From Paenibacillus alvei DSM 29 (lineage in GTDB: Bacteria > Bacillota > Bacilli > Paenibacillales > Paenibacillaceae): DNA of 54,808 bases. Shown here piece by piece: positions 1 through 10,170 of this stretch. Below the pieces are notes generated by a model. The model did not search any database, was not told where the DNA came from, and saw only the letters and a list, made by a program, of their open reading frames with translations. Both the position numbers and the translations under genes were made by a program. Positions within the stretch are counted from its first letter, which is position 1; every line of letters begins with the position of its first letter. Where the stretch lies: assembly GCF_000293805.1 (NCBI RefSeq), contig NZ_AMBZ01000015.1, forward strand, positions 1 to 54,808. The letters are read 5' to 3'.

Positions 1-81
1 CCTTATGAATTGAAGGCTTTCATAGTTGTCGATCTCCCCCAAGAGATTAAAGCTTGTGTCGATTATTCGTATGGCTTGCAT
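1..81 (-). CDS. Gp37-like tail protein, N-terminal fragment (cut by window edge)
   Basis: Only the first 27 codons are present, beginning at an ATG whose complement is at 79-81 and running off the left edge. The start is preceded by an AAAGGTGA-type ribosome-binding site lying in the end of the upstream gene. The opening residues (IRIIDTSFNLLGEIDNYESL) match the start of Siphovirus ReqiPepy6 Gp37-like proteins, which form part of the tail tip or baseplate and follow Dit in many Bacillales phages. Position downstream of Dit agrees. The function is from family and context; the rest of the protein is not visible. Confidence 0.65.
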   Translation of the reverse strand, partial: MQAIRIIDTSFNLLGEIDNYESLQFIR

Positions 82-82
82 A

Positions 83-745
83 TCACATCACCTTTAGCCA
101 TAGATCACCGGCAACGATGTCCGGCGGCTCTGTCGGGCCGATCATAACGCGTAGCCCCGTTTTGTTTTGAATGCTCCCGAACCATTTGTCCCACGCATCC
201 TTTATTTGATCGAGGGAGCCGTTCCAAACCCGCCACATTTCTTGGACGGGAATATCAATAAGGCTCGATACAAGCCCACACGCTGCTGTCAGACGCTCGT
301 CCGTAATGTCTCCTGCCGCGATGCTCGTCGCCCCTTTTCGGATGCGAACCTGCGCAAGCCCTAACTCCTTAACAGTCTTTGTGATTTCCAAACCTGGAAC
401 GACTGGCGTACTCGAAAATTCGCCCTTTTTTACAACTACACTAATTTTCCGCGCTGGTTCGTCCCAGCGTAAAACAATCCTATCGATTCGATCTAACATT
501 GTGTCAGATTGAGCTAACGCTTTCGGAAGTTCTGCATCATTGTGATACATATACCCCCGGATGAAGGCGTAACCCGTGTGGACGACGATACCAAGCCCGG
601 ATCCCGGCACGACTCGCAACCCTACATTCCCATTCTCTGTATACAATCCATCTGATAGAAATCGGTTGAAGTATTCGGCGAAGTCGCTCGCCAGATACTC
701 CCGCCGATCATCTGCCGTCGAGTTGAAAAACCTATATTTCTCCAT
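83..745 (-). CDS. Tail tip/baseplate-associated protein
   Basis: 220 aa, with ATG start and GGAGGGGG ribosome-binding site. It lies between Dit and the Gp37-like tail gene of prophage 1. The N-terminal half (about residues 30-140) resembles the start of baseplate or receptor-binding upper proteins, with a strand-rich segment. The C-terminus (about 170-220) has a WRVWNGSLDQIKDAWDKWF-type stretch followed by a short tail ending WLKVM. No catalytic motif is seen. A structural role in host adsorption is inferred from position; the exact family is not certain. Confidence 0.6.
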   Translation of the reverse strand: MEKYRFFNSTADDRREYLASDFAEYFNRFLSDGLYTENGNVGLRVVPGSGLGIVVHTGYAFIRGYMYHNDAELPKALAQSDTMLDRIDRIVLRWDEPARKISVVVKKGEFSSTPVVPGLEITKTVKELGLAQVRIRKGATSIAAGDITDERLTAACGLVSSLIDIPVQEMWRVWNGSLDQIKDAWDKWFGSIQNKTGLRVMIGPTEPPDIVAGDLWLKVM

Positions 746-755
746 AATCCCCCTC

Positions 756-1607
756 CTATGCCCCGTTGTATCTATTACGATAACTGATTATGACGGATGC
801 AGGCTCCACTTCGTCATCACTCGTATATGAAACTATGTTGTCTCCTACCCGCAACCACCAGAAGCTGCTGCCGTAGTCGATCCAATACAGCACGTTGGTA
901 CGATTGCCAGCTGCATCCTCCACTTCTACCCGCTTATTGCCGAATTCCGTTGTGACTATCAACTTATCGGATGCGAGCAGTCGACGGTTAATCTGGATAT
1001 ACTCACCTGTTGTTCGATTCGTTAGGCGCGGGTTTCCGGCTGGCCCTCTAAACTCGCAACGGATAGGAGTATCCACATCCCCGTTATTCACTATGTTTAT
1101 CGTTTTTGGCCCACTCTCCGCAAAGATCGTGGGGAGTACGAGCGGAAATGTCATGCCACCGATCCAGGTCGCAATGACTTGGCTTTCCTCGAATTCGTCC
1201 AATAGGAATGGATCTGGGCATAAAAAAGACACGTTGAACAACTGGTGGCTCACGTGCCTTTCTCCCCATATTGGACCTTCGTCGGCTATTGCGCCGATCG
1301 TATAACTTTTAAAGTCATTCTTGTACACCAATTTACCGCCAGCCTGCGGATTTAGCACCCGTGACAGCTGGCGACGTAGCATGTACATTTCCTCTTGATT
1401 TTTAGCGATGATCGCCCCGCGAAGGGTGATCATGCGGTCATTGATCGCAACGCGGGAAACGCTGGAACCGTCTTGATACGGGCTTCGAGTCTTGTAGATT
1501 TCGGCATCCGCTCCACCTAATCCCTCAACGGTTGTCAGAATGAATGGCCCTGACGATCCGAAGGTGATGCTCTCGCCTCGGTCGTTTGTGTACTTGAGTA
1601 TCTGCAC
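756..1607 (-). CDS. Distal tail protein (Dit)-like
   Basis: 283 aa, GTG start after AGGGGGTGATTCC. Dit proteins form the hexameric ring joining the tail tube to the tip complex in siphoviruses. The N-terminal half has the usual Dit features: SSGPFIL near residue 19, YKTRSPYQDGSSVSRV, and ITLRGAIIAKNQEEMYMLRRQL, followed by a C-terminal galectin-like half. The length is typical of Firmicute phage Dit. It follows the tape measure gene immediately, as expected. Confidence 0.8.
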   Translation of the reverse strand: MQILKYTNDRGESITFGSSGPFILTTVEGLGGADAEIYKTRSPYQDGSSVSRVAINDRMITLRGAIIAKNQEEMYMLRRQLSRVLNPQAGGKLVYKNDFKSYTIGAIADEGPIWGERHVSHQLFNVSFLCPDPFLLDEFEESQVIATWIGGMTFPLVLPTIFAESGPKTINIVNNGDVDTPIRCEFRGPAGNPRLTNRTTGEYIQINRRLLASDKLIVTTEFGNKRVEVEDAAGNRTNVLYWIDYGSSFWWLRVGDNIVSYTSDDEVEPASVIISYRNRYNGA

Positions 1608-1618
1608 GGAATCACCCC

Positions 1619-4600
1619 CTAAAGCATCTGTGCAAGCTTGCGGTTAGCCCGTGAAATGTCGCTAGGACTTGTAACAGGAGTATTGAAGTTGTTCGTGACC
1701 GAAAAAACAGTACCGCGAACTGGTTCGGGATCTGACTTGCTGCCAGATGATCCGCTCCCTGACGATCTCCCCGAAGATACCGAGCTAAGAGCTGATACAG
1801 CTGCACTTCTTGCTGAATCGATTTGTCGGTTGATGTTATCGATCAGCGTCTGGATCTGACTTACTTTATCTGCGAACCCTTTGTACATTTTTTCCCCGAG
1901 CGTTTGCCCCGTGATGTTGTACGAGTCGCCGAAACCCTTTAGCAATTCAATAATGTCCTCTTGCTGATTCTGGACAATCATCTTCTCAGCTTCAGCCTGC
2001 AAATTCTTGGCCGATAACAGTTGGTTGTAATGCTCCTGAGTTGCCGCAAGCTGTTGATCCATAGCAACTTTGTTCGCTTCCGCGATTTGATTTATGCGTT
2101 CTATTTCAAAATCACGGTCTTGTTGCATCATTTCCTTTTTCTCAGCAAGCTGTTGCTTGATACGGTCGGTTTCTTCTTTCAACTTATCGCGCAGGCTCTT
2201 TTCCTCTTCCTTCAAAGCGTCCTTCTTGTCTGAGAGTTGCTCTTGCTGATGTCGCTTTTCTTGCTCGGCCATAATCTTGTTTATTTCTTTCTGGATTTGA
2301 AGCCGGTTGAACTCTAAAGGCTCGTATTCTTGCTTAGCCTTTAACCGCTCAATTTTCTTTCGATCCTCTTCGTCCAGCTCTGCTCGTGTTTTCTGCTTTT
2401 CACCTTGTTCAAGGGCGGCGAGTTCATCTTGAATAGCTTGGACTTGGGCATTCAGAACACTTTCGATTGCTGCAATTTCTGCAGCAGCCGACTTTTCAGC
2501 CTCCTTGATGCGACTGTCATACATTGACTTTACGATTTCGAGTTGATCTTTCTTCCACTTCTCGTTAGCGGCTAGAGAATCCCTTATCCGGTCCTCTTCC
2601 GCTTTCTTCTCAGCTTGGTATTTCTCACGAAGAGCGGACTGAATGCCCTGTGACAGCTTGTTGATGTCGTCTATTTGTTGTTTCTGCTTTTCCTGCGCTT
2701 GCTTCCGCACTTCCTCCTGATACTTGCTTTCCAGTTGCAAACGCTCGTTTGTTGCCTTGCGGATCTCTTCTGTGACTTGACGTTCAATTTCGCGTTTTTC
2801 AGCAGCAGTATAGCGAGAGTCAGCCTTGACCTTTTCGAGATAGTTCTTGTTGATCCAAATTTGATCGTTGAGAAGCTTTTGACGAAGATTCTTCTCTTCC
2901 TCCGCCGTTAATTTCTCACGAGCTATACGATCCTCCGCTGCGGCCTGTAACTGCTGCTTCGTATATTCCACCGCATCTGTACGAATCTTTTTTCAGCCTC
3001 AACCTTGCGCTGTTGAGCCTCAAAGATCATATCGTCGATACGCTCGCGTTCCTCGGCTGAATCTACATACTTCTTCTTGATCGCTTGCAGCCTAATGATC
3101 TCGTCATTTTCATTGAGCTTGTTCAGAGCCTTAGACCGCTCGTAGTCCTTCAATGCTTTTTCGAGGGCGCTGTCTCCGAGTGCTTTTCGAACCTCATGTA
3201 GTCGTTCCTCTATTTCCATGCGCTCTTCGGCTGTTTTAACATGCTTGGCTTTTATCTTTTCAAGCATGCTTAACTCGCTTTCGAGTGACAATTGGTCGAG
3301 TCGTTTCTTATGTTCAAGAAACTTGTATGCCTCCTGCAGAGGCTTATTTTCATATGCCTCTTTCTTCTCTTTTTCTTTTTTCCTTTTTATCGTCGTCACC
3401 AGTTGGGACCTTTGGAATCGGTGGGACGACGATAGGAGGAAGTTTGATATCCTCCGGTTTAATATTTATCAATTCCTGCAGACTTGCCGCCTCGCCTCGA
3501 AGACGAGTGAGCTGATCATTCATAGCCTTGATTGCTTTTTCGGCAAGCCCAGAAGATCCCGCTATTTTGGTGATCGATTCAGCAATTGCGATTGCTGCTT
3601 CCTGCTTCGCAATTGCTGTTTTCTTTTCTTGAAGTGCCTCACGCGCTTTAACCTGGATGCTTTGCCAATCAGCCTCAATCTCTTGCTTCTTAACTAGCAA
3701 GAGCCCTTCTACCGCCTTGGCGTTAAGCCCAGTGGCGGTGTTCAAATGAGGGAACATATTAGCAAGTTGATTCTGTGCGCCTGTCCACTCCTGCGTTCCT
3801 TTTTTGGCGTTCTTATATGTCTTCAAGAGATTTTCAACTGATGTTAGCTCTTGCTTTCTACGAGCTATTCCCTCGGCCTTTTGGTTCAGTTCTGCTGTTG
3901 TTTCCCTATTCGCGTCCTTGACGGCTTTTGAATAAATGTTCAAGGTATCTTTCAACTGACCCATTGATTTAGCTGTAAGCTTTCCATTGTCGTCTACATA
4001 TTCCAACGTGACACCAAATTTCTTGGCATCTTCGTCCACTTCTTGGAGCTTTACACCTAACTTGTCAGCAGCAGCTTGCAGCGCTCCAACATTATTTCCA
4101 GTTTTCGCAGCATCGGACTCTGCAGCAACTTCAATTAGCTTTTTATACGTGTCAATAAGCTCATTCAGCTTAGTGATTTTCTCTTCGGTCGCTGCTACTT
4201 CTTCACGATTTATGCCGTTCTGCTGTATCCACTGCAATTCTTCCTGTGCCTGGGCTAATTGACGCGTAGCCTCTTCTGCCTCATTCATGCTATTTTTGAT
4301 TGCGAAAAAGACCCCGATTGCTGCGCCTATGCCGGTAATGATCAGTCCGATAGGGTTGGTCATTAGCCATATCATGGACGCACCAAGCGCCTTTATCACC
4401 GGTATGAGATTGGATATAGCAAATGCTAACTGACCCAATACTAGCAGGGCAGGCCCTAATGCCGCTGCGAACGCCGCCCATCCAAGTATTTGTTTTTGTG
4501 TGCCAGTGTCGAGTTGCGCGAACCACTGAGCTGTTTCTGCAATCTTATCAATTACCGGTTGCAAACTCTCAAAGACGGCCAGAAGCGCCGGCACGAGAGC

Positions 4601-6022
4601 ATCCCCCATAGTAATGGCAGAGTCATTTATTTTGTTTCGAAGAATCTGTATCTTACTGGCGGTCGTCTCGTAGCGTGTCTCAGCCTCTTTTGTCAGGGCG
4701 ATATTCTCGGCCCACGCCTTCGTTCCGACTTCCATACTGTTTCTAAAGAGGTCTCCCGCTCCAGATGCACGAAGCAATGTATCCCGGACACGGATTTCAC
4801 TCAGACCGAGCTTGTCTAGCATAAGGAATGTATTTTCCCCCGCCTTTGACATGCGCCCCAAGCCTTCAACAAACGCAATCAACGCCTGTGACGCGTCGCG
4901 TTGGAAGGTCTCTTTGAACTGTGCTGAAGTCATGCCAGCGACTAAGGCAAAGTTGTCCAATGATTTGCCGCCGGTTTGTGCAGCCATTGCCATGTCGATC
5001 ATCACACGGGAAAAGGCTGAACCACCCGCTTCTGCTTCTATACCTACGCTTGAGAGAGAACCTGCGAATGAAAGAATCTGCGCCTCGGTCAATCCGATCT
5101 GATGCCCTGCACCAGCAAGACGCAGCCCCATTTCGACAATCTCACTTTCAGTCGTAGCGAGGTTGTTTCCAAGAGCAACCACTGTCGAACCCAATCTGTC
5201 GAAGTTTTTCTGCGGCATCTGCGTGATGTTTGCGAGCCGCGCGAGTGCAGTTGCAGCCTCATCGCTTGCCATGTTTGTGGCCACGCCCATATCTGTTATG
5301 GTACGTGTGAAGCCCATCAGGGCTTCATTTTTAATTCCGAGCTGCCCCGCTGATTCAGCGACCTTTGCAATTTCTGTCGCTGCAGCAGGTATTTCCTTGG
5401 ACATGTCTCTGATACCATGGCTAAACTTAGCAAGTTCCTCTTCCGTCGCGTCTACTGTCTTCCTGACCCCTGTAAATGCCGTCTCATAGTCAACGGATGC
5501 CTTTAGTGCTGCCCCGCCAGCAGCCGCCAGCGGTGCCGTAATCAGCATAGAAAGGCTTGCCCCTGCTTTTGTCAATGCTGCACCGACCGCTTCAAGTTTC
5601 CGCGCAGCCGCATCAAGTGTGCCGGATAACTTGTTCCATGCATCTGCTTGCTTTGCAATATCTGCTGTCGTGGACTGCAACTCATGATGCATTCGGTTAT
5701 ATTGCGTTGTCGCTCGGTTTAATTGCCTTTCTAAGTTCTGAGTCTCGCGAGCATCCCGTCCTTTGGCTGCGACAGCCTCATCATGCTTACGCTTGAGCTG
5801 TAATATTTTCTGTGCTTGGATGTCCATCTGCCGTGAAAGGGCATCGGCTTTGAGTTTCAAACCTTCCTGAGAGTTGGCATGTTCTCCAAGCTTGCTTGAT
5901 GCGGCTTGGAACTCGCTTTGAACGGCCTTCATCTGCCGCCCAAGTGCAGCCATCGAAGTTTCTACGCCCGTATCTTCCATTGATAGTTTCGTGACTAGAT
6001 TGGCAACTTCGATTTCTGACAT
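1619..6022 (-). CDS. Tail tape measure protein (two frameshifts in this sequence)
   Basis: The tape measure sets tail length and fills the tail tube. Three overlapping open frames (6022-3350, 3399-2923, 2971-1619) line up as one protein of about 1467 aa if one extra base is removed near 3376-3388 (A5/A6 runs on the minus strand) and one A is restored in the A6 run at 2988-2993. The two changes cancel, giving an intact 4404-nt frame. The first third has the TP901-type tape measure core (helical repeats, then MSKEIPAAATEIAKVAESAG, then two hydrophobic helices about residues 480-560). The rest is long, charged coiled coil. ATG start at 6022 follows GGGAGGTGA. The breaks could be real damage, but homopolymer errors are more likely. 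Confidence 0.85.
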
Positions 6023-6040
6023 TTTTCGTCTCACCTCCCG

Positions 6041-6570
6041 TCAAATGAATTGGTCTATATAGCCCGCAGGCGCTGCTACCCGGTCAGGTGTTGCGTTATC
6101 CAGCCCGTTCACCTTCTTATGAATTTCCCATGATGCGAATAAACTTCGCGGTGTTGTATGCCAAAATTCATCTTCACCTTTGTTGAGCAAGACTGTGCCC
6201 ATGTAATGCAACCAAGCCCAGTCCCAGCCTTCTTGCTCATTAGTGGCGGCTGTGGACTGGGAATCTAGTTTTTTGCTTCGGGTAGACTACCGGACGCTGC
6301 AAGTAGGAGTTGCTCCGCAATCTCCTGTATGTTCTGAGCGGATATCATGCTTCCGACTTGTTTTTCTGAAAGTAACTCGTCCTCGTGGATCAAACCAGCC
6401 CAAAGGAACGTGCGCACTGCTTTTAATGATCCAGTTGCTAACTCCTCAACGGCTTTTTTCTCAGACCCAAACTTTTCTTCGAGCGCACAAAAGGCGTTCA
6501 GGTCAAACACGATTGAGCGCTCTCTATCGAGCGTGATTGGTACTTTGTTAATTCGCATTGGGTTTGACAT
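6041..6570 (-). CDS. Tail assembly chaperone, gpG-T fusion made by -1 frameshift
   Basis: A -1 shift at 6268-6274 joins the gpG-like frame to a second frame that continues to the TGA at 6041-6043. It adds about 74 residues containing a WDWAWLHYMGTVL segment and ending in YIDQFI. Long-tailed phages make two chaperones, G and G-T, that coat the tape measure during tail assembly; the fusion is made at a fixed ratio by frameshifting. Location between tail tube and tape measure is the canonical one. The downstream frame has no plausible start of its own. Confidence 0.75.
6265..6570 (-). CDS. Tail assembly chaperone, gpG-like short form
   Basis: 101 aa, ATG at 6570 after AGGAGGGATATTTG (a TTG one codon earlier is less likely). 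The protein begins with a beta-rich segment and RSIVFDLNAFCALEEKFGS, typical of the N-domain of Firmicute phage tail chaperones. It ends at TAG (6265-6267) immediately after an A-AAA-AAC slippery sequence, so most ribosomes make this short form and a fraction make the longer fusion. Confidence 0.75.
   Translation of the reverse strand: MSNPMRINKVPITLDRERSIVFDLNAFCALEEKFGSEKKAVEELATGSLKAVRTFLWAGLIHEDELLSEKQVGSMISAQNIQEIAEQLLLAASGSLPEAKN
6268..6274 (-). promoter_or_regulatory. Programmed -1 ribosomal frameshift site (AAAAAAC)
   Basis: The minus strand reads GCA AAA AAC TAG, so the heptamer A AAA AAC sits in the X XXY YYZ frame directly before the gpG stop codon. After slipping, the reading frame continues without stops to 6041. 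This is the standard arrangement in tail chaperone genes. Confidence 0.8.
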
Positions 6571-6587
6571 CAAATATCCCTCCTAAA

Positions 6588-6615
6588 TTAAAAAGAGAGG
6601 GCAGTTTGCCCCCTC
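6588..6615 (-). terminator. Intrinsic terminator after tail tube gene
   Basis: On the minus strand a GAGGG...CCCTC stem with a short loop is followed by TCTTTTTAATTT. It lies between the tail tube gene and the chaperone gene and probably dampens transcription after the highly expressed tube protein. Confidence 0.65.
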
Positions 6616-6627
6616 GTCAATTAGATA

Positions 6628-7226
6628 TTATGGTTTTGTTGGTGCTGCTTCAGCGCTTGGCACCTCTTTAAACCAAGAGGCGACCAGCGCGGCACTTACT
6701 GGATCATTACTATCTGCTCTAAATCTCCAGTTTCCGTCGAATTGGCGCTTTAAAAAGGTACCTGTAATAGTAGGCGTTTGGAAAGCAGGTGTCCCTTCTT
6801 TTGTCTTAGCCTCTTCCGTTGGAAGCTTGAATTTCCCTTTCAGCAGCCAAGTATACCGGAAAGATCCGTCGCTCATGCTTCTACGGAATCCTAGAGCTAC
6901 CTCTGGGGCCTGATCATCTGCATTATCGATTAACAACCCTTTATCATTAAGTTTGGAACCTAGCAATTCAGCCTGAATGGTAAATGGAAGATCCGCCACG
7001 CCGATTTCAACAGCGATTTCCCCAAGTGCATTCGCAGTAACTACCGGCCATCATCACCGAATAATGTTGCGGAGTTAACGGAAGGTGTCACATTTGCCTG
7101 GATTGCAGCACTAATTTTTTTCGGTACACCATACGTGGCTCCAGTGGCATCATCCTTGGTTAATACAGCATAGTAGATATCTTGCAACCCCACCGGAACC
7201 GTAATGTTGTTATTTTGTACGGCCAT
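6628..7226 (-). CDS. Major tail (tube) protein, phi13-like (frameshift in this sequence)
   Basis: Two open frames (7226-7041 and 6999-6628) form one protein of about 199 aa if a single base is added at the GGCC run at 7044-7049: the first frame reaches GDDG, then the next frame reads PVVTANALGEIAVEIGVADLP. The N-terminus (NNNITVPVGLQDIYYAVLTK) and the GDDG junction are typical of phage major tail proteins of the phi13 type, which polymerise into the tail tube. The corrected span is divisible by three. A terminator follows. Confidence 0.8.
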
Positions 7227-7603
7227 TAAAAATCACTCCTTGTAATAGTCTTGTATCTCAATACCTTGTGGTATGTCTTCGTTTCTTTCTCGTACCTATC
7301 AATTGCCCCGGTACGAACGAATCCCAGTTGCTCCATCGTGCGGTTAACTTCTATAGTTGCAGGGCCTGTATCTGACCCGCTCCATACGTCAACTTGATAG
7401 TGTATTTCGCTGGTCGTAGCTTGATCTTCGGCATAGTTCCCATCGAAGTTTGTCAATTCGAAGAAAGTCAAATAAGGGACTGTAATTGGCTTCTTGGGAT
7501 TTTCGGGAACCACCTCCGGCCACACTTTAGCGCCGCCTAAAATAGAAACAAGCGCCGCATTATTCCTCAGCGCTTGCAATACCTTGGGTTTAAGGTTGAT
7601 CAC
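7226..7603 (-). CDS. Tail completion/terminator protein, DUF3168-like
   Basis: 125 aa, GTG start overlapping the gp10-like gene by four bases. Features are an N-terminal helix, the VPYLTFFEL strand, and the IHYQVDVWSG strand near residue 66, matching DUF3168-type tail completion proteins that cap the tube and join it to the head. Position between gp10-like and tail tube genes supports this. Confidence 0.7.
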   Translation of the reverse strand: MINLKPKVLQALRNNAALVSILGGAKVWPEVVPENPKKPITVPYLTFFELTNFDGNYAEDQATTSEIHYQVDVWSGSDTGPATIEVNRTMEQLGFVRTGAIDRYEKETKTYHKVLRYKTITRSDF

Positions 7604-7995
7604 CCATCCCTCACCCCTCTTTGAAATTCCCGAATCATATGCTGTTCCACTGCGGCCTTTTGTTCATGGAAGGCAGGATATATGAAAGGTTGTGCCGGTG
7701 TCTTCTTTGTTCCGAATTCTAGGAAGTGGGCACGCCATCCAGTTTCCTTGCCGGGGCCAATCAGGACAAACTTTACTCCGTCTTGCCTCCGAACTCGTGA
7801 CACTTTGATATCGTCTCGCATGTGAAGACTTGCCCTATCGGACACGGCTACCTTTTCCCGTTGAGCCTCGGCTATGATCTCGCCGCCTTCTTGAAGAGCC
7901 TTGTTCTCCAACCGCGCCGCGCCCGCGCCCAATCTGGATCGTATCGCCTGCAGCATTTCATTGATACCTTGCAACTCGACCCGCCCCTTAGACAT
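7600..7995 (-). CDS. HK97 gp10-like head-tail protein
   Basis: 131 aa. Includes an N-terminal helix (LQAIRSRLG), a Lys-rich middle, and the family signature GWRAHFLEFGTKKTPAQPF near residues 88-106. HK97 gp10-like proteins act at the head-tail joint or tail completion step. Start ATG overlaps the end of the adaptor gene, showing translational coupling. Confidence 0.8.
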   Translation of the reverse strand: MSKGRVELQGINEMLQAIRSRLGAGAARLENKALQEGGEIIAEAQREKVAVSDRASLHMRDDIKVSRVRRQDGVKFVLIGPGKETGWRAHFLEFGTKKTPAQPFIYPAFHEQKAAVEQHMIREFQRGVRDG

Positions 7996-8356
7996 CGTCC
8001 CTCTCCGTAGTCATGAGATGCGTTTCGGAACGATCACCTTTGAGATCGTCAAGAACCGCGTATATGTCATATATGCGGCCTTTCTCTAACACTCGCATGC
8101 CTGCTTTAATATCTTCTCGGTACCGAATTTTGAATCTTATCGTTTTCTCATACTGTACAGCAGCGGCCGCAAAGAATTCTCGTCCTCTAAGCGGTTCACG
8201 CGAAGCCCATACAGTTGTAACTTCTTCCCATGACGGATTTGGTGACGGGTATCCTGACTCGTTCTCAGAAAAAACTTTTTCTTGAATAACGATTCGCCTA
8301 TTCAGCCTTCCAGAATTCAATTTCTGGTTGTACTTAAATGTTTGCAATCTACTCAC
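7988..8356 (-). CDS. Head closure/head-tail adaptor protein
   Basis: 122 aa, GTG start overlapping the connector gene end. The N-terminal NRRIVIQEKVFSENESGYPS and the W-containing VWASREPLRGREFFAAAAVQ are typical of SPP1 gp16-type head closure proteins, small beta-barrels that seal the filled head. Gene order (connector, adaptor, gp10, completion, tube) is standard. Confidence 0.75.
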   Translation of the reverse strand: MSRLQTFKYNQKLNSGRLNRRIVIQEKVFSENESGYPSPNPSWEEVTTVWASREPLRGREFFAAAAVQYEKTIRFKIRYREDIKAGMRVLEKGRIYDIYAVLDDLKGDRSETHLMTTERDDV

Positions 8357-8633
8357 CTTCTATCTGGATTGACTCAAGCGCTTTGCCAAGGTTCAAGTTT
8401 GTGATCTGCGTCTGAAAATTGTTGTAAAAAAATTCGAGCGCATCGTTATACGCATAACGGGAGCGCTCGAATATTAGTTCTTTGAACACTTCATGAGTGT
8501 GGATATCGTACTTCCCGCAAATCCTCGCCAAATCCTCGTGCGAAGCTCTTAGAATCCTCGTTAGGTTCCCGTCTTCATCATCGTCCAAGTGCATACGATC
8601 CTTGAATTCTTGCAGGATATCAGGTGTGATCAA
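8349..8633 (-). CDS. Head-tail connector, gp6-like
   Basis: 94 aa, mostly helical; TTG start with AAGGAGTGATG upstream. Contains FKDRMHLDDDEDGNLTRIL and later RSRYAYNDALEFFYNNFQ, the pattern of phage gp6-like/QLRG connector proteins that form a ring under the portal. Coupled to the adaptor gene by an overlap. Confidence 0.75.
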   Translation of the reverse strand: MITPDILQEFKDRMHLDDDEDGNLTRILRASHEDLARICGKYDIHTHEVFKELIFERSRYAYNDALEFFYNNFQTQITNLNLGKALESIQIEGE

Positions 8634-8639
8634 CTCACA

Positions 8640-8951
8640 TCACTCCTTTAAGGCTTTCTCCGCTTCAATTGCTTCTTTCTTCCCCTTTACTTTTTCGCCA
8701 TTAGAAAGCTCGTACATTCCGCCACCAACGTGTTTAGGGAACTCCTCACCTCCGCCGCTTGCATCCTCCTCAATTTCTTGGCTAACGGTCAGGAACATTA
8801 CACCGTATTTGGGATGCACTTTAGACAGGAAAGCAACACGTTCAGCGTTTGCTTCGAATCCTTCTGCCGGGTAAATATCTCCCGGCTGGTAAACATGGCC
8901 GTCATGTTCTTCAGCTTTAAACCGATTGACTACCTTCGCCTGTAAAACCAT
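8640..8951 (-). CDS. Hypothetical head protein after capsid gene
   Basis: 103 aa, ATG start. The first half has a small beta-rich region (MVLQAKVVNRFKAEEHDGHV, then YQPGDIYP); the C-terminal half is charged with KGKKEAIEAEKALKE. Proteins at this position in HK97-like phages are often decoration or head-completion proteins, but nothing here identifies which. Confidence 0.5.
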   Translation of the reverse strand: MVLQAKVVNRFKAEEHDGHVYQPGDIYPAEGFEANAERVAFLSKVHPKYGVMFLTVSQEIEEDASGGGEEFPKHVGGGMYELSNGEKVKGKKEAIEAEKALKE

Positions 8952-8985
8952 AGCTACAACTCCTTTGCTTTATTTAATACCTAAC

Positions 8986-10146
8986 TTACGGGTTTGGTAC
9001 TGTCCCGCTCCCGAATTTGATATCTAAGTCATAAAGCAACGCTGCCTTGTTGTCTTTCGGTTTACCATTTGCAAACTGTTTGATTGTATAGAGCATTGCG
9101 TCTTCGATTGCGAGTGTCTGATCGAATTTGTTTGCTTTATACCCGCCAGCAAGTGCAGCAATATATTGGCCCTGAACAAAGAATAATGCTTTCTTATTAG
9201 GAATTTCTTCCGATTCGACAATTTTAACGTTGTAGGGCAGCGCTGTAACCCACTGTCCATTATCAGTTTGAATCGTGTTTCGAAATTGAACGCTGATTGC
9301 ATCTACTGGATTCACAACCATAACTACCTTGTTTAACACTTTGCGAGCTTTCCCTTTTGCGTCGGTAGTCAATGCTTGAATCACATCATGCAATTCACCC
9401 GCAACCACTGTTCCGTGTTGGGAAGGTGCAAAAGTAAGCGTGCCAGACGATTTTTTATCTGTTACCGCGCCCGTCTGTGCATCTACATCTTTAATCAATC
9501 CAATCGGTTCACTTTGGGCTGGCCCGCGACCATTTATTAATCCGTATTCAAGTCCTACAGAATAACTTTCAATCAAAAGTGTTCGAACATAACGCTCAAC
9601 CCACTCTGGTCCAAGCTCCAACATGTCTTTAGGAATAACCGCGAATGCTGTCAATTTTAAGTGTCCAATCTGTTCCTCACGGAACGCGGAACCAACTTGC
9701 CCTTTGATTTCACCAAACAAATTGCCCCAAGCATATGTTTTTGCTGGATCTGCGTAGATAAAACGTGTAACCGCGCCTAAGTCTAGCAGTCCAACCGCTT
9801 CCAACAGAGGATGCTCTGTTTTCAGTTCCTCAAAAACACGCTCTTGTGTAGTAATTGGAAGGATGGAATCTTCCGCAAACCCTCCAGAAGCAATGACTTG
9901 ATTGAAGAATTTTTTCTCTTCTGAGGTTAGAACGTTTTGGCCTCTCGCCGATAGAATCTGACTGTCAATATTCTCATTTCGTACTTGAGATGTGATCTTA
10001 TCGGTTAAATCACCAACAAGTGCATCCTGCATTTCGTTCCACGCTGTGGCTTGCTTTTCAGCGTCTGCACCCTCTTTAACCAGATTCATGTAGGCCGCTT
10101 TCTTTTCTTCAAAATTCTCCATCTTGCCATTCAGTTTCATTGTCAT
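8986..10146 (-). CDS. Major capsid protein, HK97 fold
   Basis: About 386 aa. Chosen ATG at 10146 lies nine bases after GGAGG. The first 100 residues or so are Glu/Lys-rich and helical, as in the scaffolding delta-domain that the prohead protease removes. The rest follows the HK97 coat pattern (EDSILPITTQERVFEEL near 97-112, then TRFIYADPAKTYAWG). Its position directly after a ClpP-like protease supports proteolytic maturation. Confidence 0.9.
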   Translation of the reverse strand: MTMKLNGKMENFEEKKAAYMNLVKEGADAEKQATAWNEMQDALVGDLTDKITSQVRNENIDSQILSARGQNVLTSEEKKFFNQVIASGGFAEDSILPITTQERVFEELKTEHPLLEAVGLLDLGAVTRFIYADPAKTYAWGNLFGEIKGQVGSAFREEQIGHLKLTAFAVIPKDMLELGPEWVERYVRTLLIESYSVGLEYGLINGRGPAQSEPIGLIKDVDAQTGAVTDKKSSGTLTFAPSQHGTVVAGELHDVIQALTTDAKGKARKVLNKVVMVVNPVDAISVQFRNTIQTDNGQWVTALPYNVKIVESEEIPNKKALFFVQGQYIAALAGGYKANKFDQTLAIEDAMLYTIKQFANGKPKDNKAALLYDLDIKFGSGTVPNP

Positions 10147-10170
10147 AATCAATGACCTCCATAATTGAAA

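Noticed and set aside
2923..3399. Programmed frameshifting in the tape measure as an explanation of its broken frames
   Set aside because: The two shifts go in opposite directions, are not at classic slippery heptamers in the right frame, and match the indels seen in other genes.
3218..3697. Plus-strand frames opposite the tape measure (158 and 76 aa)
   Set aside because: They arise from the reverse of a Lys/Glu-rich coiled coil and show Phe/Leu/Ser-rich non-protein-like composition.
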